Translations under genes and position numbers: made by a program
NCBI GenBank assembly: GCA_016704145.1
Contig: JADJAS010000002.1
Coordinates: 1-64,000, forward strand
DNA: 64,000 bases
DNA from: Rhodocyclaceae bacterium
GTDB lineage: Bacteria; Pseudomonadota; Gammaproteobacteria; Burkholderiales; Rhodocyclaceae
Direction: 5' to 3'
The notes under the pieces: generated by a model
Told to the model about the DNA's origin: nothing
Databases searched by the model: none
Seen by the model: only the letters and a program-made list of their open reading frames with translations
Part shown: piece by piece, positions 32,940 to 42,326 of the stretch
Layout of the letters: every line of letters starts with the position of its first letter
Position numbering within the stretch: position 1 is the first letter of the stretch

Positions 32940-35386
32940 TTAGAAGTCGTAAGAGACTGTGGCGCCGATCTGGCGCCGACGCGGCAGGAAATCCGCCGCC
33001 GTGTTCCGAAAGGTGGCGCCATCAAGATAGCTGAAACCGTCGAGCGCATTGTCGTCGTTGGTTGCGTTCTTGACCCACAGGCTGCCGCGCCAACCCTGGC
33101 CGCGCAGACCGGCGCTCAGATTGACGTGGGTGAAGGGGTCAGCCCAGATGGTATTTGCAAGATCTGCATAGCGCCTTGACTGATAAGTGATATCGGCTCG
33201 CGCGAAAAATCTCATGCCTGACCAGCTTGTCGGAAGATCAACTGCTGCCGATCCCGCCGCCGCGTGCTTAGGCGATCGGGGCAATGAGAACCCCGCCACA
33301 GACATGTTTCCGCCGAAAATCGTGCCCAGCGTATTCTGGGTGCCCTTCTTGGCCTTGGCGTTGGTATACGCATAGTTGCCGCTCAAGGTCAGCCAGTTGG
33401 TTGCCTTGAGGGCAATACCGATCTCCACCCCCCTTGTGTCCGTGCCTTGCCGACGTTATTGACCAGGGTGTTGTTGGTAGTGAGACCGGTTACGGGATTG
33501 GTCGCCACATAAGAGTTCGACAGTTGCAAGCCGTCGATATCGTTGCGGAAAAGGGCGAGACTCCATTCCATTTTGCGCTCAAAAAGCTGGTTCTTGATGC
33601 CCGCCTCATAAGAAGTGATCTTCTCGCCGTCATAGGTGAAGGAACTGGCCGGCAAACCCGGAGCCGTATTGAACCCACCGCTCTTCGAGCCCTTGGCCAC
33701 TTGGGCGTAATAGAGCATGTTCTCAGCGGGCTTGTAGTCAAAGGTTAAGCGGGGCGAGAAATCCTTGAAGGTTTTCTTGCCACTGACGACGCAAGGTTGG
33801 CCGGCAACGCAAGTACCGGCGGTTACCTTGGCTATTCCAAGCGGCGTGCCAACTGCTTCAACCTTCTCGGAGTTGCTACGCCCCTCCAGGGATACACGCA
33901 TCGTCTTGTCGATCTGGTACTGCACTCGCCCGAAGGGGGCCACGCTATCCACGTTCGTGCCCGCTTTGTCACGCATATAGTCGGGGACGACTTGCTGGGC
34001 TGAGTTCCTTGCAATTACCGAAGTGGTTCGGCCTTCACCCCGCTCCTTGTACATGTAGCCGCCGACAAGCCAGGTCAGGGCCTGGTTCTGCGGGGATGTC
34101 AGCCGCAATTCCTGGGAGGAATAGTCCAGCTTGTCACGGTCATAGGTGGTCCATGCCGTGTTGAAGGGTGAAAATCGTACGCCGCTGTAGGACTGATCCG
34201 CTCCGAGATTCGACCGCTGGCGGGTAACCGCAGTCTGCGAGGTAAGGGTATAGCCGCCACCAAAGTGAAAATTCAAGGTCAGCGCATAACGGTCGATCTC
34301 TCGATCCAGTCCGGCGATATTGCCGTAACTGGTGCCGGTTATCGGATCCGTGTAGCTCATCAGATCGGCTTCATTGAGCCTCACGGTGGTTCCGGAGAAT
34401 GTCGCGGCGCCACAGGCCCGGCCATTGAGTCGCGTTGCCAATGCGGCGGGTACTGATGCGTCCGGGAGCCCGGTTACCGGGTTGTTGCCGACAATGTTGA
34501 TGGTCCTGCCGTTGCAGCTGCCGCCGTTCGGCACGTTGGTAGATCCATTCTGATTAGTGATGACGCCACCCGCCTGAATGGGTACGGGGCGGACCGCCAC
34601 GGGAAACATCCCATCGCGGTCTTTTGCGGTGTCAACTGCGAGGAGGGCGTCGAAGCTCTTCGAAGGTGTGAAGGAGAGCATCACCCCCACCACATCGGAG
34701 CGTTCCTCGCCAATCTTGTGGCCGGTGAGGGCATTGGTATACTGTCCGTCAAATTCATAATGTTTGGCCTTGATGCGCGCCGCAAGCAGGTCCTTGACAA
34801 TGGGAAAGGAAAGCGCCCCGAACGCCGATGCCTCTCCAGCCTGGCCGACGGTGACCGACACCGTTCCGTTGATCTCCTGACTTGGCTTGACAGTGACATA
34901 GTTGATGGCGCCGGCATAGGTCGCTCGCCCATACAGTGCCGACTGAGGACCTTTGATGACTTCGACCCGTTCCGCGTCGTCGAGCAACAAACCAAGCGCG
35001 CCATCGCGCTTATAGACGCCATCGACAAATACCGATACTGGCTGGGGGGCATAGGTTTGGCTCGCCGAAATGCCCCGCACGACGGGTCTTTCTCCCGTGC
35101 GCCCAAAGTTGGGGGTGTAGCTAAGGCCCGGGGTAAATTCGGAGAGCGTACTGATCGAAGCCAGTCCGCGGTCCGTCAATTCCTTGCTCGATAACACGTT
35201 GATGGATAGCGGTACGTCCTGCAGCCGTTCGTTGACGCGCCGGGCGGTCACAATGCCCTCGGGCAGATTGTCGGCATCCTTCGTTGCGTTACTTCCCGTA
35301 GCCGAGTTCGATGTGGCGGATTGTGCCATCGCTTCGCCGACTGCCATGGCTACCGCAATGCTCGCGACTGTTCTGTTCATGCGCAT
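32940..35386 (-). pseudogene. TonB-dependent receptor 2, frameshifted at a G6 tract
   Basis: Residues 1-650 give signal peptide, plug (IVTARRVNERLQDVPLSINVLSS) and most of the barrel; the frame then breaks at 33,428-33,433 (six Gs on the minus strand). With four Gs reading continues KARTQGVEIGIALKATNWLTLSG to the end ATVSYDF, the proper terminal aromatic. Receptor 1 has GKARTRGLELDV at the same place, which supports the corrected frame. About 815 residues when joined. Either an assembly error or an inactivating/phase-type slippage. First gene of an operon with a cytochrome, amine oxidase 1 and the carboxylesterase. Confidence 0.88.
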
Positions 35387-35512
35387 TTTGCTTCACCCCT
35401 CCCGGTGGTTAACTTTGGCGCATGCAGCAACTCAGTGGCGTCTCAACAATTATCCGAGTGAGATCAAAGACAAGAGAATACCACTTACTGGGCCAGCGCC
35501 TGATTGGTTGAA

Positions 35513-35528
35513 AGCAAGATACATGCTA
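35513..35528 (-). promoter_or_regulatory. Degenerate sigma54 promoter of TonB receptor 2
   Basis: TAGCATGTATCTTGCT on the minus strand has a perfect -12 half but AG for GG at -24. It lies 60 bases from the TGAAACG dyad, the same distance as in receptor 1, so it is the homologous promoter with a weakening change. Confidence 0.5.
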
Positions 35529-35549
35529 GATATGTTACTTCATTGCATT

Positions 35550-35658
35550 CAAGCATCTCGCCGAAAAGCGATCTGTTTGTTTCCCCGCTGAAACGCATGC
35601 CGTTTCATAATGTTCCTTTCGTTTCGGCAATCGATTACATCCGTGCCAGGATTTCGCT
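35550..35658. repeat. 109-bp direct repeat, copy B, with operator dyad
   Basis: Copy of 28,701-28,809 (three differences). The dyad is at 35,589-35,607. Here the repeat includes the true end of amine oxidase 2 (stop at 35,637), so this locus is the original and copy A the derived one. Confidence 0.9.
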
Positions 35659-37065
35659 GGCCGCGCGCTCCCCCGATTCCATGGCGGCTTCCATGCCGCG
35701 GAAGGTCTTGGTGGTGTGTTCGCCGGCAAAATGAATCCGGCCATGGCTGCGTCCAATGGCGTCGCTGTAGCGGGAAATCTGGCCGGGTCGCCAGTTCGCC
35801 CAGGCGCCTCCGGCCAAGGGGGAGCGGTGCCAGGCGACGCGGCGGGCGACCCTCAGCTGCCCCCGGGATGCAGGGAATATCTTGCCGAACTCCAGATCGA
35901 CGCGCCGCTGGACTTCCTCGTCGGTGAGCCGATCCCAGGAGTCCGTTTCCGCCCCGTTGATCCAGACCGTGAGGGTATCGGCGCGGCCAAGGCCGCTGGG
36001 GTCATGGGGGAACACCCGCTCCAGCGGACCGTCGGACCATATCCACGGCGACAGGCGTTCGCCTTCCCAGAATGGCGTCTTGACTTCGAGATGCAGTTGG
36101 GTCACCCGCGCATAGGCCAGCATTTGCACCGCCTCGGCGTGGCGGGATGGCAGGGGCGGATCAAAATGCAGGTGCCGCATCGCCGGCAGCGGCAGGGCGC
36201 AGACCACAAAACGTGCCCGGTGAGTGGTGCCGTCGGCGCAGGACACGAGAACTTCGGTGCCTCGTTCCGTGACCGAGACGGCCCGCTGCCCAAGCAGAAC
36301 ACCACCTTGGAGCCCTTTGGCCATGGCTTCCGGAAGTCGCTGGTTGCCGCCGGCAAAGTTCTGGACCGGTCCCGGTATTTTCATCAGCTCGACGAGATTG
36401 GTCTGGATATAGTAAAGATTCAGTAGCGAAGTGTCGGCCAGGGTGTCGCCGTAACTGTTATTGACCTCCATCAGACGCCTGGCCTTGTCGTCAATGCCGC
36501 GGGCGAGCAATTCGCCGTCGACCGGCACGTCGTAGGCGAAATTGGCGGCATCGCGCCAGGCGCCGATATTCTTCAAGGGACTCGGCCCCAGGATGCGGCC
36601 CAGGGCGCGATCCGGTGACATCCCGCGCAGAGGCTGTGGCAGGGCGTTCTCCGGAGCACGGCCCCACTCCTCCCGCGACATGCGGCGGCCGGCGACGTAA
36701 TAGAGCATCCGGCTTTCGTCCGCCATCAGGGGCGACTGGCTGCGTTGCAGTGTCAGCCCCAGGCGGTGCGCGACGTCCATGGTGCGGGCGTAGCCGGGAA
36801 CGATGGAATTGCCGCCGGCTTCCGGGTGGCCGGGGAGGTCATCCAGGGAATACAGACGTCCGCCAACGCGGTCGCTGGCCTCGATGACGCGCACCCGCAG
36901 GCCGAATTGCTCAAGGGTGAGGGCGGCATTCAGACCGGCCAGGCCGGCGCCCAGGACCAGCACGTCCCACACGGGCTCGCGGGCCCACAGGGGGTGGCAG
37001 ATGAGCGAGGCCGGCGCGGCTGCCAAAGCCTTCAGCACTCGCCGGCGGGAGTTGGTCAAGGTCAT
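35635..37065 (-). CDS. Flavin amine-oxidase-type oxidoreductase 2
   Basis: A 476-residue flavoprotein started at MTLTNSRRRVLKAL (37,065), which overlaps the LeuD-like stop by 4 bases. It has a Tat signal peptide (SRRRVLKALAAAPASL), the Rossmann GxGxxG (VLVLGAGLAGLNAAL), EASDRVGGRLYS, and the C-terminal FAD site IHFAGEHTTKTFRGMEAAMESGERAA. Families with this architecture include monoamine oxidase, tryptophan oxidase and the phytoene-desaturase-like group; substrate unknown. It is the last gene of the CoA-transferase operon. Confidence 0.9.
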   Translation of the reverse strand: MTLTNSRRRVLKALAAAPASLICHPLWAREPVWDVLVLGAGLAGLNAALTLEQFGLRVRVIEASDRVGGRLYSLDDLPGHPEAGGNSIVPGYARTMDVAHRLGLTLQRSQSPLMADESRMLYYVAGRRMSREEWGRAPENALPQPLRGMSPDRALGRILGPSPLKNIGAWRDAANFAYDVPVDGELLARGIDDKARRLMEVNNSYGDTLADTSLLNLYYIQTNLVELMKIPGPVQNFAGGNQRLPEAMAKGLQGGVLLGQRAVSVTERGTEVLVSCADGTTHRARFVVCALPLPAMRHLHFDPPLPSRHAEAVQMLAYARVTQLHLEVKTPFWEGERLSPWIWSDGPLERVFPHDPSGLGRADTLTVWINGAETDSWDRLTDEEVQRRVDLEFGKIFPASRGQLRVARRVAWHRSPLAGGAWANWRPGQISRYSDAIGRSHGRIHFAGEHTTKTFRGMEAAMESGERAASEILARM

Positions 37066-37697
37066 GGGGAGGGCTCCCGAAGTCGGTTGAGGTATATCCA
37101 CGGGCGTTCCAACCGATCCTGTCGTTGAAACGCCTCGATGCGGTCGGCCAGTTTGAGTGTGAGGGCCACCGGGTCCAAGCCTTCCAGCAGCATCTCCCGC
37201 TGGGCCGACGGAATGTCGAACGAATAGACGGAGCCGCCCGGGGAGAACACCTGGCAGGAACGGAGATCGACGGTCACCGGTCCGCCGGCGCTGCTGTCTT
37301 CGGCAATGGCAATCAGCTTGGCTTCGTCGAGGACGATGGGCAGAACCCCGTTGCGGATGCAGTTGTCGCGGAAGATCACCCCGAAGCTCGGCGCCAGCAC
37401 GGCGCGGAAACCATATTCCTTGAGTGCCCAGACAGCGTGCTCGCGCGAGGAGCCACAGCCGAAGTTTTCTCCGGCGAGCAGGATGCTGGCGCCGGCATAG
37501 CGGGCCTGATTGAGCACGAAGTCCGGTTCCGGTTCGCGGCTGTCGCTGTTCCGGTAGCGCCAACCGGCGAACAGGCCTTGGCCAAGGCCGGTCTTGCCGA
37601 CCCGCTTCATTTCACGAGACGGGATGATGGCGTCGGTATCGACGTTCGCGCGCAGCAGCGGCACGGCGATACCTCGATGAATGGTAAACGGCTCCAT
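37062..37697 (-). CDS. LeuD-like hydratase small subunit
   Basis: A 211-residue aconitase-superfamily swivel domain, with NVDTDAIIPSREM, ENFGCGSSREHAVWAL and SFGVIFRDNCIRNG. With the large subunit it adds or removes water on a substituted maleate/malate. It stands in a sigma54 catabolic operon with a CoA-transferase and has no leuA or leuB nearby, so it is probably not leucine biosynthesis. Relatives with catabolic roles are dimethylmaleate hydratase and citraconate/2-methylmalate hydratase. 3 bases separate it from the large subunit gene. Confidence 0.88.
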   Translation of the reverse strand: MEPFTIHRGIAVPLLRANVDTDAIIPSREMKRVGKTGLGQGLFAGWRYRNSDSREPEPDFVLNQARYAGASILLAGENFGCGSSREHAVWALKEYGFRAVLAPSFGVIFRDNCIRNGVLPIVLDEAKLIAIAEDSSAGGPVTVDLRSCQVFSPGGSVYSFDIPSAQREMLLEGLDPVALTLKLADRIEAFQRQDRLERPWIYLNRLREPSP

Positions 37698-37700
37698 GTT

Positions 37701-39116
37701 TCAGTCCGCCAAAGTCAGTCGTCGCGGATCGGCGATATGGCCGGCAATCGCGCTGGCGGCGACCGTGGCCGGGCTGGCCAGGTGAGTGCGAGTGCGCGGT
37801 CCCTGCCGGCCTTCGAAGTTCCGGTTGGTGGTGCTGACCACCCGTTGTTCCGGACCGAAACTTTCGCCGCCCGCATTGAAACACATGGAACATCCTGAAA
37901 CACGCCACTCGAAACCGGCGTCCAGGAATATCCGGTGCAAGCCTCGTGCTTCCGCATCCCGGCGGACCTGCATCGAGCCGGGCACGCAAATGGCCCGGAC
38001 GCCTGGCGCAACCTTGCGACCGTGCAGCAGGCGGGCGGCACTTTCCAGGTCCGACAAGCGGGCATTGGTGCAGGAGCCGATGAAGGCCGCGTCGATGGAC
38101 AGGCTCTGCAGGGCCTCATGGGGCCGTAGTCCCATGTAGGCCAAGGCCCGTTCGCGACCCGTCCGGCTGTTGGCGGTGGCGGCGATCGAGGGATCGGGAA
38201 CCACTCCGTCCACCGGGACCGCGTGCTCAGGACTGGTGCCCCAGGTGATCATCGGCGGAATCTCGGCCGCGTTCAATGTCAGCTCACTGTGGAAGCGGGC
38301 ATCCGTGTCGCCGGGCAGACTGCGCCAGTGTCGCAGCGCCTGTTCCCAATCGTGCCCCTGCGGTGCGAATGGTCGGCGGTGAAGGTATTCGAAGACCTGG
38401 TCGTCCGGCGCCACCATGCCGGTGAAGGCCGCGAATTCCACCGCCATGTTGCACAGGGTCAGCCGCGCCTCCACCGACAGCCTGCGGATGGCCGGGCCGG
38501 CGAATTCGATGGCATGGCCGCTGCCGCCGGCGGCGGTGTGCCGGGCGATCAGAAACAGCATCAGATCCTTGGCGCCGACCTGGGCAGGCAGGGCGCTATC
38601 GACCTGTATGCGCATGGACTTCGGCTTGCTAACCCGCAGCGTCTGGGTGGCGAGGGCGTGCTCGGCTTCCGAGGAACCGATGCCCCAGGCCAGCGCGCCG
38701 ATGCCGCCCTGGGTACAGGTATGGCTGTCGGGGCAGACGATCGTGGCGCCGGGCAGGACGATGCCTTGCTCCGGCGAGATGACGTGGACGATGCCGTGGT
38801 CGGGGTCGCGGACATCGAACAGCCGGATACCCGCCCGGCGGGCTTCCGTCCGGGTCGTCTGAATGAAGTCCTTGCCTCCCGGCATGAGGGTGTCGTCGTC
38901 GCGCCCCTCGAAGGTATCGACAATGTGGTCCATGGTGCAGAAGACCAGTTCCGGATGGCGCACGGGGCGGTGTTCCTGGGCAATCGACTGCAAGGCGACC
39001 CCCCCCGTGCGTTCATGGAGGAATATCCGGTCGATGTGCAGCAGGCTGAACTGGGCATCCAGTTCGGCAATGACATGCAACTGCCACAGCTTGTCGAAAA
39101 GCGAGCGAGGCGTCAC
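37701..39116 (-). CDS. LeuC-like hydratase large subunit
   Basis: A 471-residue [4Fe-4S] aconitase-type subunit. The three cluster cysteines are in AFIGSCTNARLSD and WRVSGCSMCFNAGGE; VCPDSHTCTQGGIGALAWGIGSSEAEH is the conserved substrate region. Start overlaps the CoA-transferase stop (ATGA). It matches the LeuC length. Together with the LeuD-like gene it should act on a branched C5-C6 diacid; the product would be handed to a CoA-transferase and an HMG-CoA-lyase-like enzyme. Confidence 0.9.
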   Translation of the reverse strand: MTPRSLFDKLWQLHVIAELDAQFSLLHIDRIFLHERTGGVALQSIAQEHRPVRHPELVFCTMDHIVDTFEGRDDDTLMPGGKDFIQTTRTEARRAGIRLFDVRDPDHGIVHVISPEQGIVLPGATIVCPDSHTCTQGGIGALAWGIGSSEAEHALATQTLRVSKPKSMRIQVDSALPAQVGAKDLMLFLIARHTAAGGSGHAIEFAGPAIRRLSVEARLTLCNMAVEFAAFTGMVAPDDQVFEYLHRRPFAPQGHDWEQALRHWRSLPGDTDARFHSELTLNAAEIPPMITWGTSPEHAVPVDGVVPDPSIAATANSRTGRERALAYMGLRPHEALQSLSIDAAFIGSCTNARLSDLESAARLLHGRKVAPGVRAICVPGSMQVRRDAEARGLHRIFLDAGFEWRVSGCSMCFNAGGESFGPEQRVVSTTNRNFEGRQGPRTRTHLASPATVAASAIAGHIADPRRLTLAD

Positions 39117-40315
39117 GTTGCGGGTCTGTCCGACAAGCGCACGATACCCTCGGCGGCCAGGCGGGTGATCTCGGCATCACTGTAGCCCGCCTCGCGCAAC
39201 ACCGCCGCCGAATGCTCGCCCTCGCGCGGGATTTGGTGGCGCAGACTGCAACGCTGGCCGTCCAGTTCCACCGGCAAGGCGGGCAGCCGCGTGGTGGCGC
39301 CGGAGGGAAGCGTGAGCGGCACCAGGCCGTCGCCAGCGTTGAGGTGGGGGTCGTCGAACAGGTCTTCGGGGCGGGCGATGGGGGCAAACGGCAAGCCGAT
39401 CACATCGAGACGGCGCATGATTTCGGCTTTTTCCAGCTGGCGCAGGCCTTCGCGGATGACGCCGATGATGCGCTCGCGCTGCCGGACACGGTCGCCATTG
39501 GCCGCCAGGGAAGGATCGGCGAGAAATTCAAGGAAGCCGAAGGATTCACAAAACTTGCGCCACTGGGAGTCGGTGACGACGCCGACAAATATCTGGTCGC
39601 TGTCGCGCGTTTCGAAAATGTCATAGACAGCCCAGGCCGACTGCCTGACCGTCATCGGTGGTGCGGCGACGCCACTGACCGCCTTCTGCGCCATGTGCTG
39701 GCCGACCAGGAAGGCCGTGGTCTCGAACAGGGAAGTCTTGACCTCCTGGCCGCGGCCGGTGCGGTGACGTTCTTCCAGGGCGGCGAGGATGGCAATGACC
39801 CCGAACATGCCGCCGGTGACGTCGATCACCGAGGCGCCGGCGCGCATGGGCTTGCCGGGCAGTCCGGTCATATAGGCTAGCCCACCCATCATCTGCGCGA
39901 CTTCGTCCAATGCCGTACGACGCTCGTAAGGGCCTTTCAGAAAGCCCTTGGCGGAGCAATAGATCAGTCGGGGATTGCGCGCGGACAGGGTTGCGTAGTC
40001 CCAGCCGCTTTCCTGCATCGCCCCTGGCCGGAAGTTCTCGATGAGCACATCCGCCCGATCCAGCAGCCGCCCTATCGCCTCCCGGCCAGCGGCTGACTGG
40101 GTGTCGATGGTCAGGTTGCGCTTGTTGCGGTTGTACATCGGGAAGTAGCCGGCGCCGGAACCTTGCAGTCGGCGCGTATTGTCGCCTTTGAGCGGCTCGA
40201 CCTTGATCACCTCGGCGCCCAGGTCGCCGAGGATGAGGCCGATGGCGGGCCCCATGACCATATGCGTGAATTCGATGATCCGGATGCCCGCCAAAGGTTG
40301 CTCGCGCACTTGCAT
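39113..40315 (-). CDS. CaiB/BaiF (family III) CoA-transferase 1
   Basis: A 400-residue CoA-transferase started at ATG 40,315 with AAGGAG upstream. Family marks are the N-terminal LAGIRIIEFTHMVMGPAIGLILGDLGAEVIKVEP, NRNKRNLTIDTQSAAGREAI, and the catalytic-Asp region RTALDEVAQMMGGLAYMTG. Family III enzymes move CoA from succinyl- or acetyl-CoA to a carboxylate; known members include succinyl-CoA:(S)-citramalate CoA-transferase and formyl-CoA transferase. First gene of an operon with the LeuC/LeuD-like hydratase, which suggests a citramalate- or malate-like acceptor. Confidence 0.92.
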   Translation of the reverse strand: MQVREQPLAGIRIIEFTHMVMGPAIGLILGDLGAEVIKVEPLKGDNTRRLQGSGAGYFPMYNRNKRNLTIDTQSAAGREAIGRLLDRADVLIENFRPGAMQESGWDYATLSARNPRLIYCSAKGFLKGPYERRTALDEVAQMMGGLAYMTGLPGKPMRAGASVIDVTGGMFGVIAILAALEERHRTGRGQEVKTSLFETTAFLVGQHMAQKAVSGVAAPPMTVRQSAWAVYDIFETRDSDQIFVGVVTDSQWRKFCESFGFLEFLADPSLAANGDRVRQRERIIGVIREGLRQLEKAEIMRRLDVIGLPFAPIARPEDLFDDPHLNAGDGLVPLTLPSGATTRLPALPVELDGQRCSLRHQIPREGEHSAAVLREAGYSDAEITRLAAEGIVRLSDRPAT

Positions 40316-40351
40316 GGAAAATTTCTCCTTAAAAGGTCGTCAGCTGGGCTC

Positions 40352-40367
40352 AGCAAGTTATGTACCA
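40352..40367 (-). promoter_or_regulatory. Sigma54 promoter of CoA-transferase operon
   Basis: TGGTACATAACTTGCT on the minus strand, -24/-12 spacing correct, about 37 bases before the CoA-transferase start. It is back to back with a plus-strand sigma54 promoter at 40,403. Confidence 0.7.
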
Positions 40368-40402
40368 TGTTCAGCCTCAGCGGCGTTGCTCCGTCCGTTT
40401 AT

Positions 40403-40418
40403 TGGCCTGAAGTTTGCT
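40403..40418 (+). promoter_or_regulatory. Sigma54 promoter of amidohydrolase
   Basis: TGGCCTGAAGTTTGCT on the plus strand, correct spacing, 52 bases before the amidohydrolase start. Together with 40,352 it forms a divergent sigma54 pair. Confidence 0.7.
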
Positions 40419-40469
40419 TTGTCACCTCGCCTCCTTGTTGTTCAAGTGTCCCTGAATGGAAGAATTGTC

Positions 40470-41333
40470 ATGAGTTACGAGTTGAAAGCCATCGATGCCG
40501 TCGTGAATCTCTGGACTGCCGAAGTATTGTCCTCGATGCCACCCAGACGCCAGTTCTATGTGGACAAGATGAACGTGGATGACTCCACTTTCGCCGGCGT
40601 CAGCCTGGAGCAGATGTTGGCGCGGATGGACGCGGCGGGCATCGAACGGGCGTTCCTGATCGCCGCGAAGGTCGGCGTCCAGCACCATCCGGCCTGCTAT
40701 CACGTGCCCTATCGGTTGGTGGTGGACGCTGTGCAGAAATACCCCGAGCGGTTTTCCGGCTTGGCCGGCATCGACCCCACCGAGGGCATGACTGGCGTTC
40801 GCGAGCTGCAAACGCTGGTGCGTGACTACGGTTTCATCGGCGCTCACAGTTATCCCCACTGGTACGAACTGGCGCCTGACCATGCGCGCTACTACCCCTT
40901 TTATGCCAAGTGCGTCGAGCTGGATGTGCCCATCCAGTTGCAGGTCGGGCAATCGATGGTCTATGACGCGCGCTTTCCCCGGCGCAGCGTCGCGCGGCCG
41001 ATCACCTTCGACGGAGTTGCCTGCGATTTCCCGGAACTCAAGCTGATCGGCATCCACGTGGGCATCCCATGGACGGACGAGATGATCGCCATGGCCTGGA
41101 AGCACACCAATGTGTTCATCGGTTGCGATGCCCACCGGCCCAAGTATTGGCCGGAATCCTTTGTCAAGTACATCAACAGCTATGGACAGGACAAGGTGCT
41201 GTTCGGTACCGACTTTCCCGTGCTGGGCTTCGAGCAGACCCGGGCTGATATCGAAGCGCTGAACCTGAAACCGGAAGCCATGCGCAAGCTCCTGCGCGAC
41301 AACGCGGCGCGCGTGTACCGCTTGCCTGTCTGA
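40470..41333 (+). CDS. Amidohydrolase_2 family hydrolase/decarboxylase
   Basis: A 287-residue TIM-barrel metal-dependent enzyme, started at MSYELKAIDA (ATG 40,470, GGAAGA upstream). The C-terminal signature is FGTDFPVLGFEQT, with a metal-binding Asp, and LLRDNAARVYRL at the end; KLIGIHVGIPWTDEM is the third strand region. The usual first-strand HxH is replaced by DAVVNLW, so metal binding may be reduced. Family members hydrolyse C-N or decarboxylate beta-keto/aryl acids (ACMSD type). It has its own sigma54 promoter and points away from the other genes. Confidence 0.85.
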   Translation: MSYELKAIDAVVNLWTAEVLSSMPPRRQFYVDKMNVDDSTFAGVSLEQMLARMDAAGIERAFLIAAKVGVQHHPACYHVPYRLVVDAVQKYPERFSGLAGIDPTEGMTGVRELQTLVRDYGFIGAHSYPHWYELAPDHARYYPFYAKCVELDVPIQLQVGQSMVYDARFPRRSVARPITFDGVACDFPELKLIGIHVGIPWTDEMIAMAWKHTNVFIGCDAHRPKYWPESFVKYINSYGQDKVLFGTDFPVLGFEQTRADIEALNLKPEAMRKLLRDNAARVYRLPV

Positions 41334-41363
41334 GCGCCTTGCCGCGGCTCTTGTTGGTCGGGC

Positions 41364-42326
41364 CTAGGAGCCGCCTCGCGGTGGCGAGGCGGGCTGGAAA
41401 CCCTTGGGCAGGCCGGCGGCGGCAATGAAGCCGTAGAGCGGCTCGCCGGGAAGTGCTTCGGCCAGCAGCGAACGTGCCGCGACCAGCCCTTCGATGTCGA
41501 TGCCGGTGCGCAAGCCCATGGCCTCGAGCAGGAACACCAGATCCTCGGTGACGATGTTGCCGCTGGCGCCGGGCGCGAAGGGGCAGCCGCCGAGGCCGGC
41601 GAGAGAAGCGTCCACCGTGGTCAAACCCACATCCAGGGCCGCGACCACGTTGGCCAGACCCTGGCCGCGCGTGTTATGAAGGTGAATGCCGCTTAGATAC
41701 TGACGGCCGACCGCGCGCCAGACGGCCTGGGTCAGCCGCTTCACCTGGGTCGGATTGGCATAGCCACTGGTGTCGGCCAAACCCACCTCGTCGCAGCCGG
41801 CCGCGAGCAGGGCCTCGGCGAGCGCCACCACCCGTTGCTCGGGTACCGGGCCCTCTAGGGTGCAGCCGAAGGCCGTCGATAGGCCGCCTTCGAACTTGGG
41901 CCGTTGCGCCGCCGGTACCTGGCGCAACAGGGCGACGATCGCCCGCGCTTCGTCGAGCATCTGCTGGTGTGTGCGCTTGACATTGCGCAGGCTGTGGGTC
42001 TCGCTCACCGACACCGGCAAGGTAATCTTGTGGGCGCCGGCGGCAATCGCCGCTTCGGCGCCGCGGGCGTTGGGCACGAGCGCGGCGACCGTCAGGCCCG
42101 GCTTGCCGCGGGCATGGGCGACGATCTCGGCGGTGTCGGCCAGTTGCGGCAGCACTTTGGCCGGCACGAAGGAACCGACTTCGATTTCCCGCAGTCCGGC
42201 TGCCGCCAGGGCGTCGATCCAGCGTATCTTTGCCGCCGTCGGCATGATCGCGGTAATGCTCTGCAGGCCGTCCCGCGGTCCGACTTCGCTGACCAGGACG
42301 TCGATGTCGCTGTGCTCGACGCTCAT
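41364..42326 (-). CDS. HMG-CoA-lyase-like enzyme 2
   Basis: A 320-residue paralog of the lyase at 21,706. EVGPRDGLQSI, HLHNTRGQGLANV and the catalytic-Cys loop GGLGGCPFAPGASGN are all present. Start is ATG 42,326 overlapping the deacetylase gene by 4 bases; last gene of the long operon from 60.6 kb. The end of the gene holds a strong GC hairpin (41,371-41,392). Two different lyases imply two hydroxyacyl-CoA intermediates or two routes. Confidence 0.9.
   Translation of the reverse strand: MSVEHSDIDVLVSEVGPRDGLQSITAIMPTAAKIRWIDALAAAGLREIEVGSFVPAKVLPQLADTAEIVAHARGKPGLTVAALVPNARGAEAAIAAGAHKITLPVSVSETHSLRNVKRTHQQMLDEARAIVALLRQVPAAQRPKFEGGLSTAFGCTLEGPVPEQRVVALAEALLAAGCDEVGLADTSGYANPTQVKRLTQAVWRAVGRQYLSGIHLHNTRGQGLANVVAALDVGLTTVDASLAGLGGCPFAPGASGNIVTEDLVFLLEAMGLRTGIDIEGLVAARSLLAEALPGEPLYGFIAAAGLPKGFQPASPPRGGS
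41371..41392. terminator. GC hairpin between convergent genes
   Basis: CCGCCTCG..CGAGGCGG, an 8-bp stem with a 6-base loop, within the last codons of the lyase and 38 bases after the amidohydrolase stop. No T-run; possible bidirectional pause. Confidence 0.3.

Noticed and set aside
37062..39116. leuC/leuD of leucine biosynthesis
   Set aside because: The genes are in a sigma54 catabolic operon with a CoA-transferase and flavin oxidase, and leuA/leuB are absent, so a catabolic hydratase is more likely.
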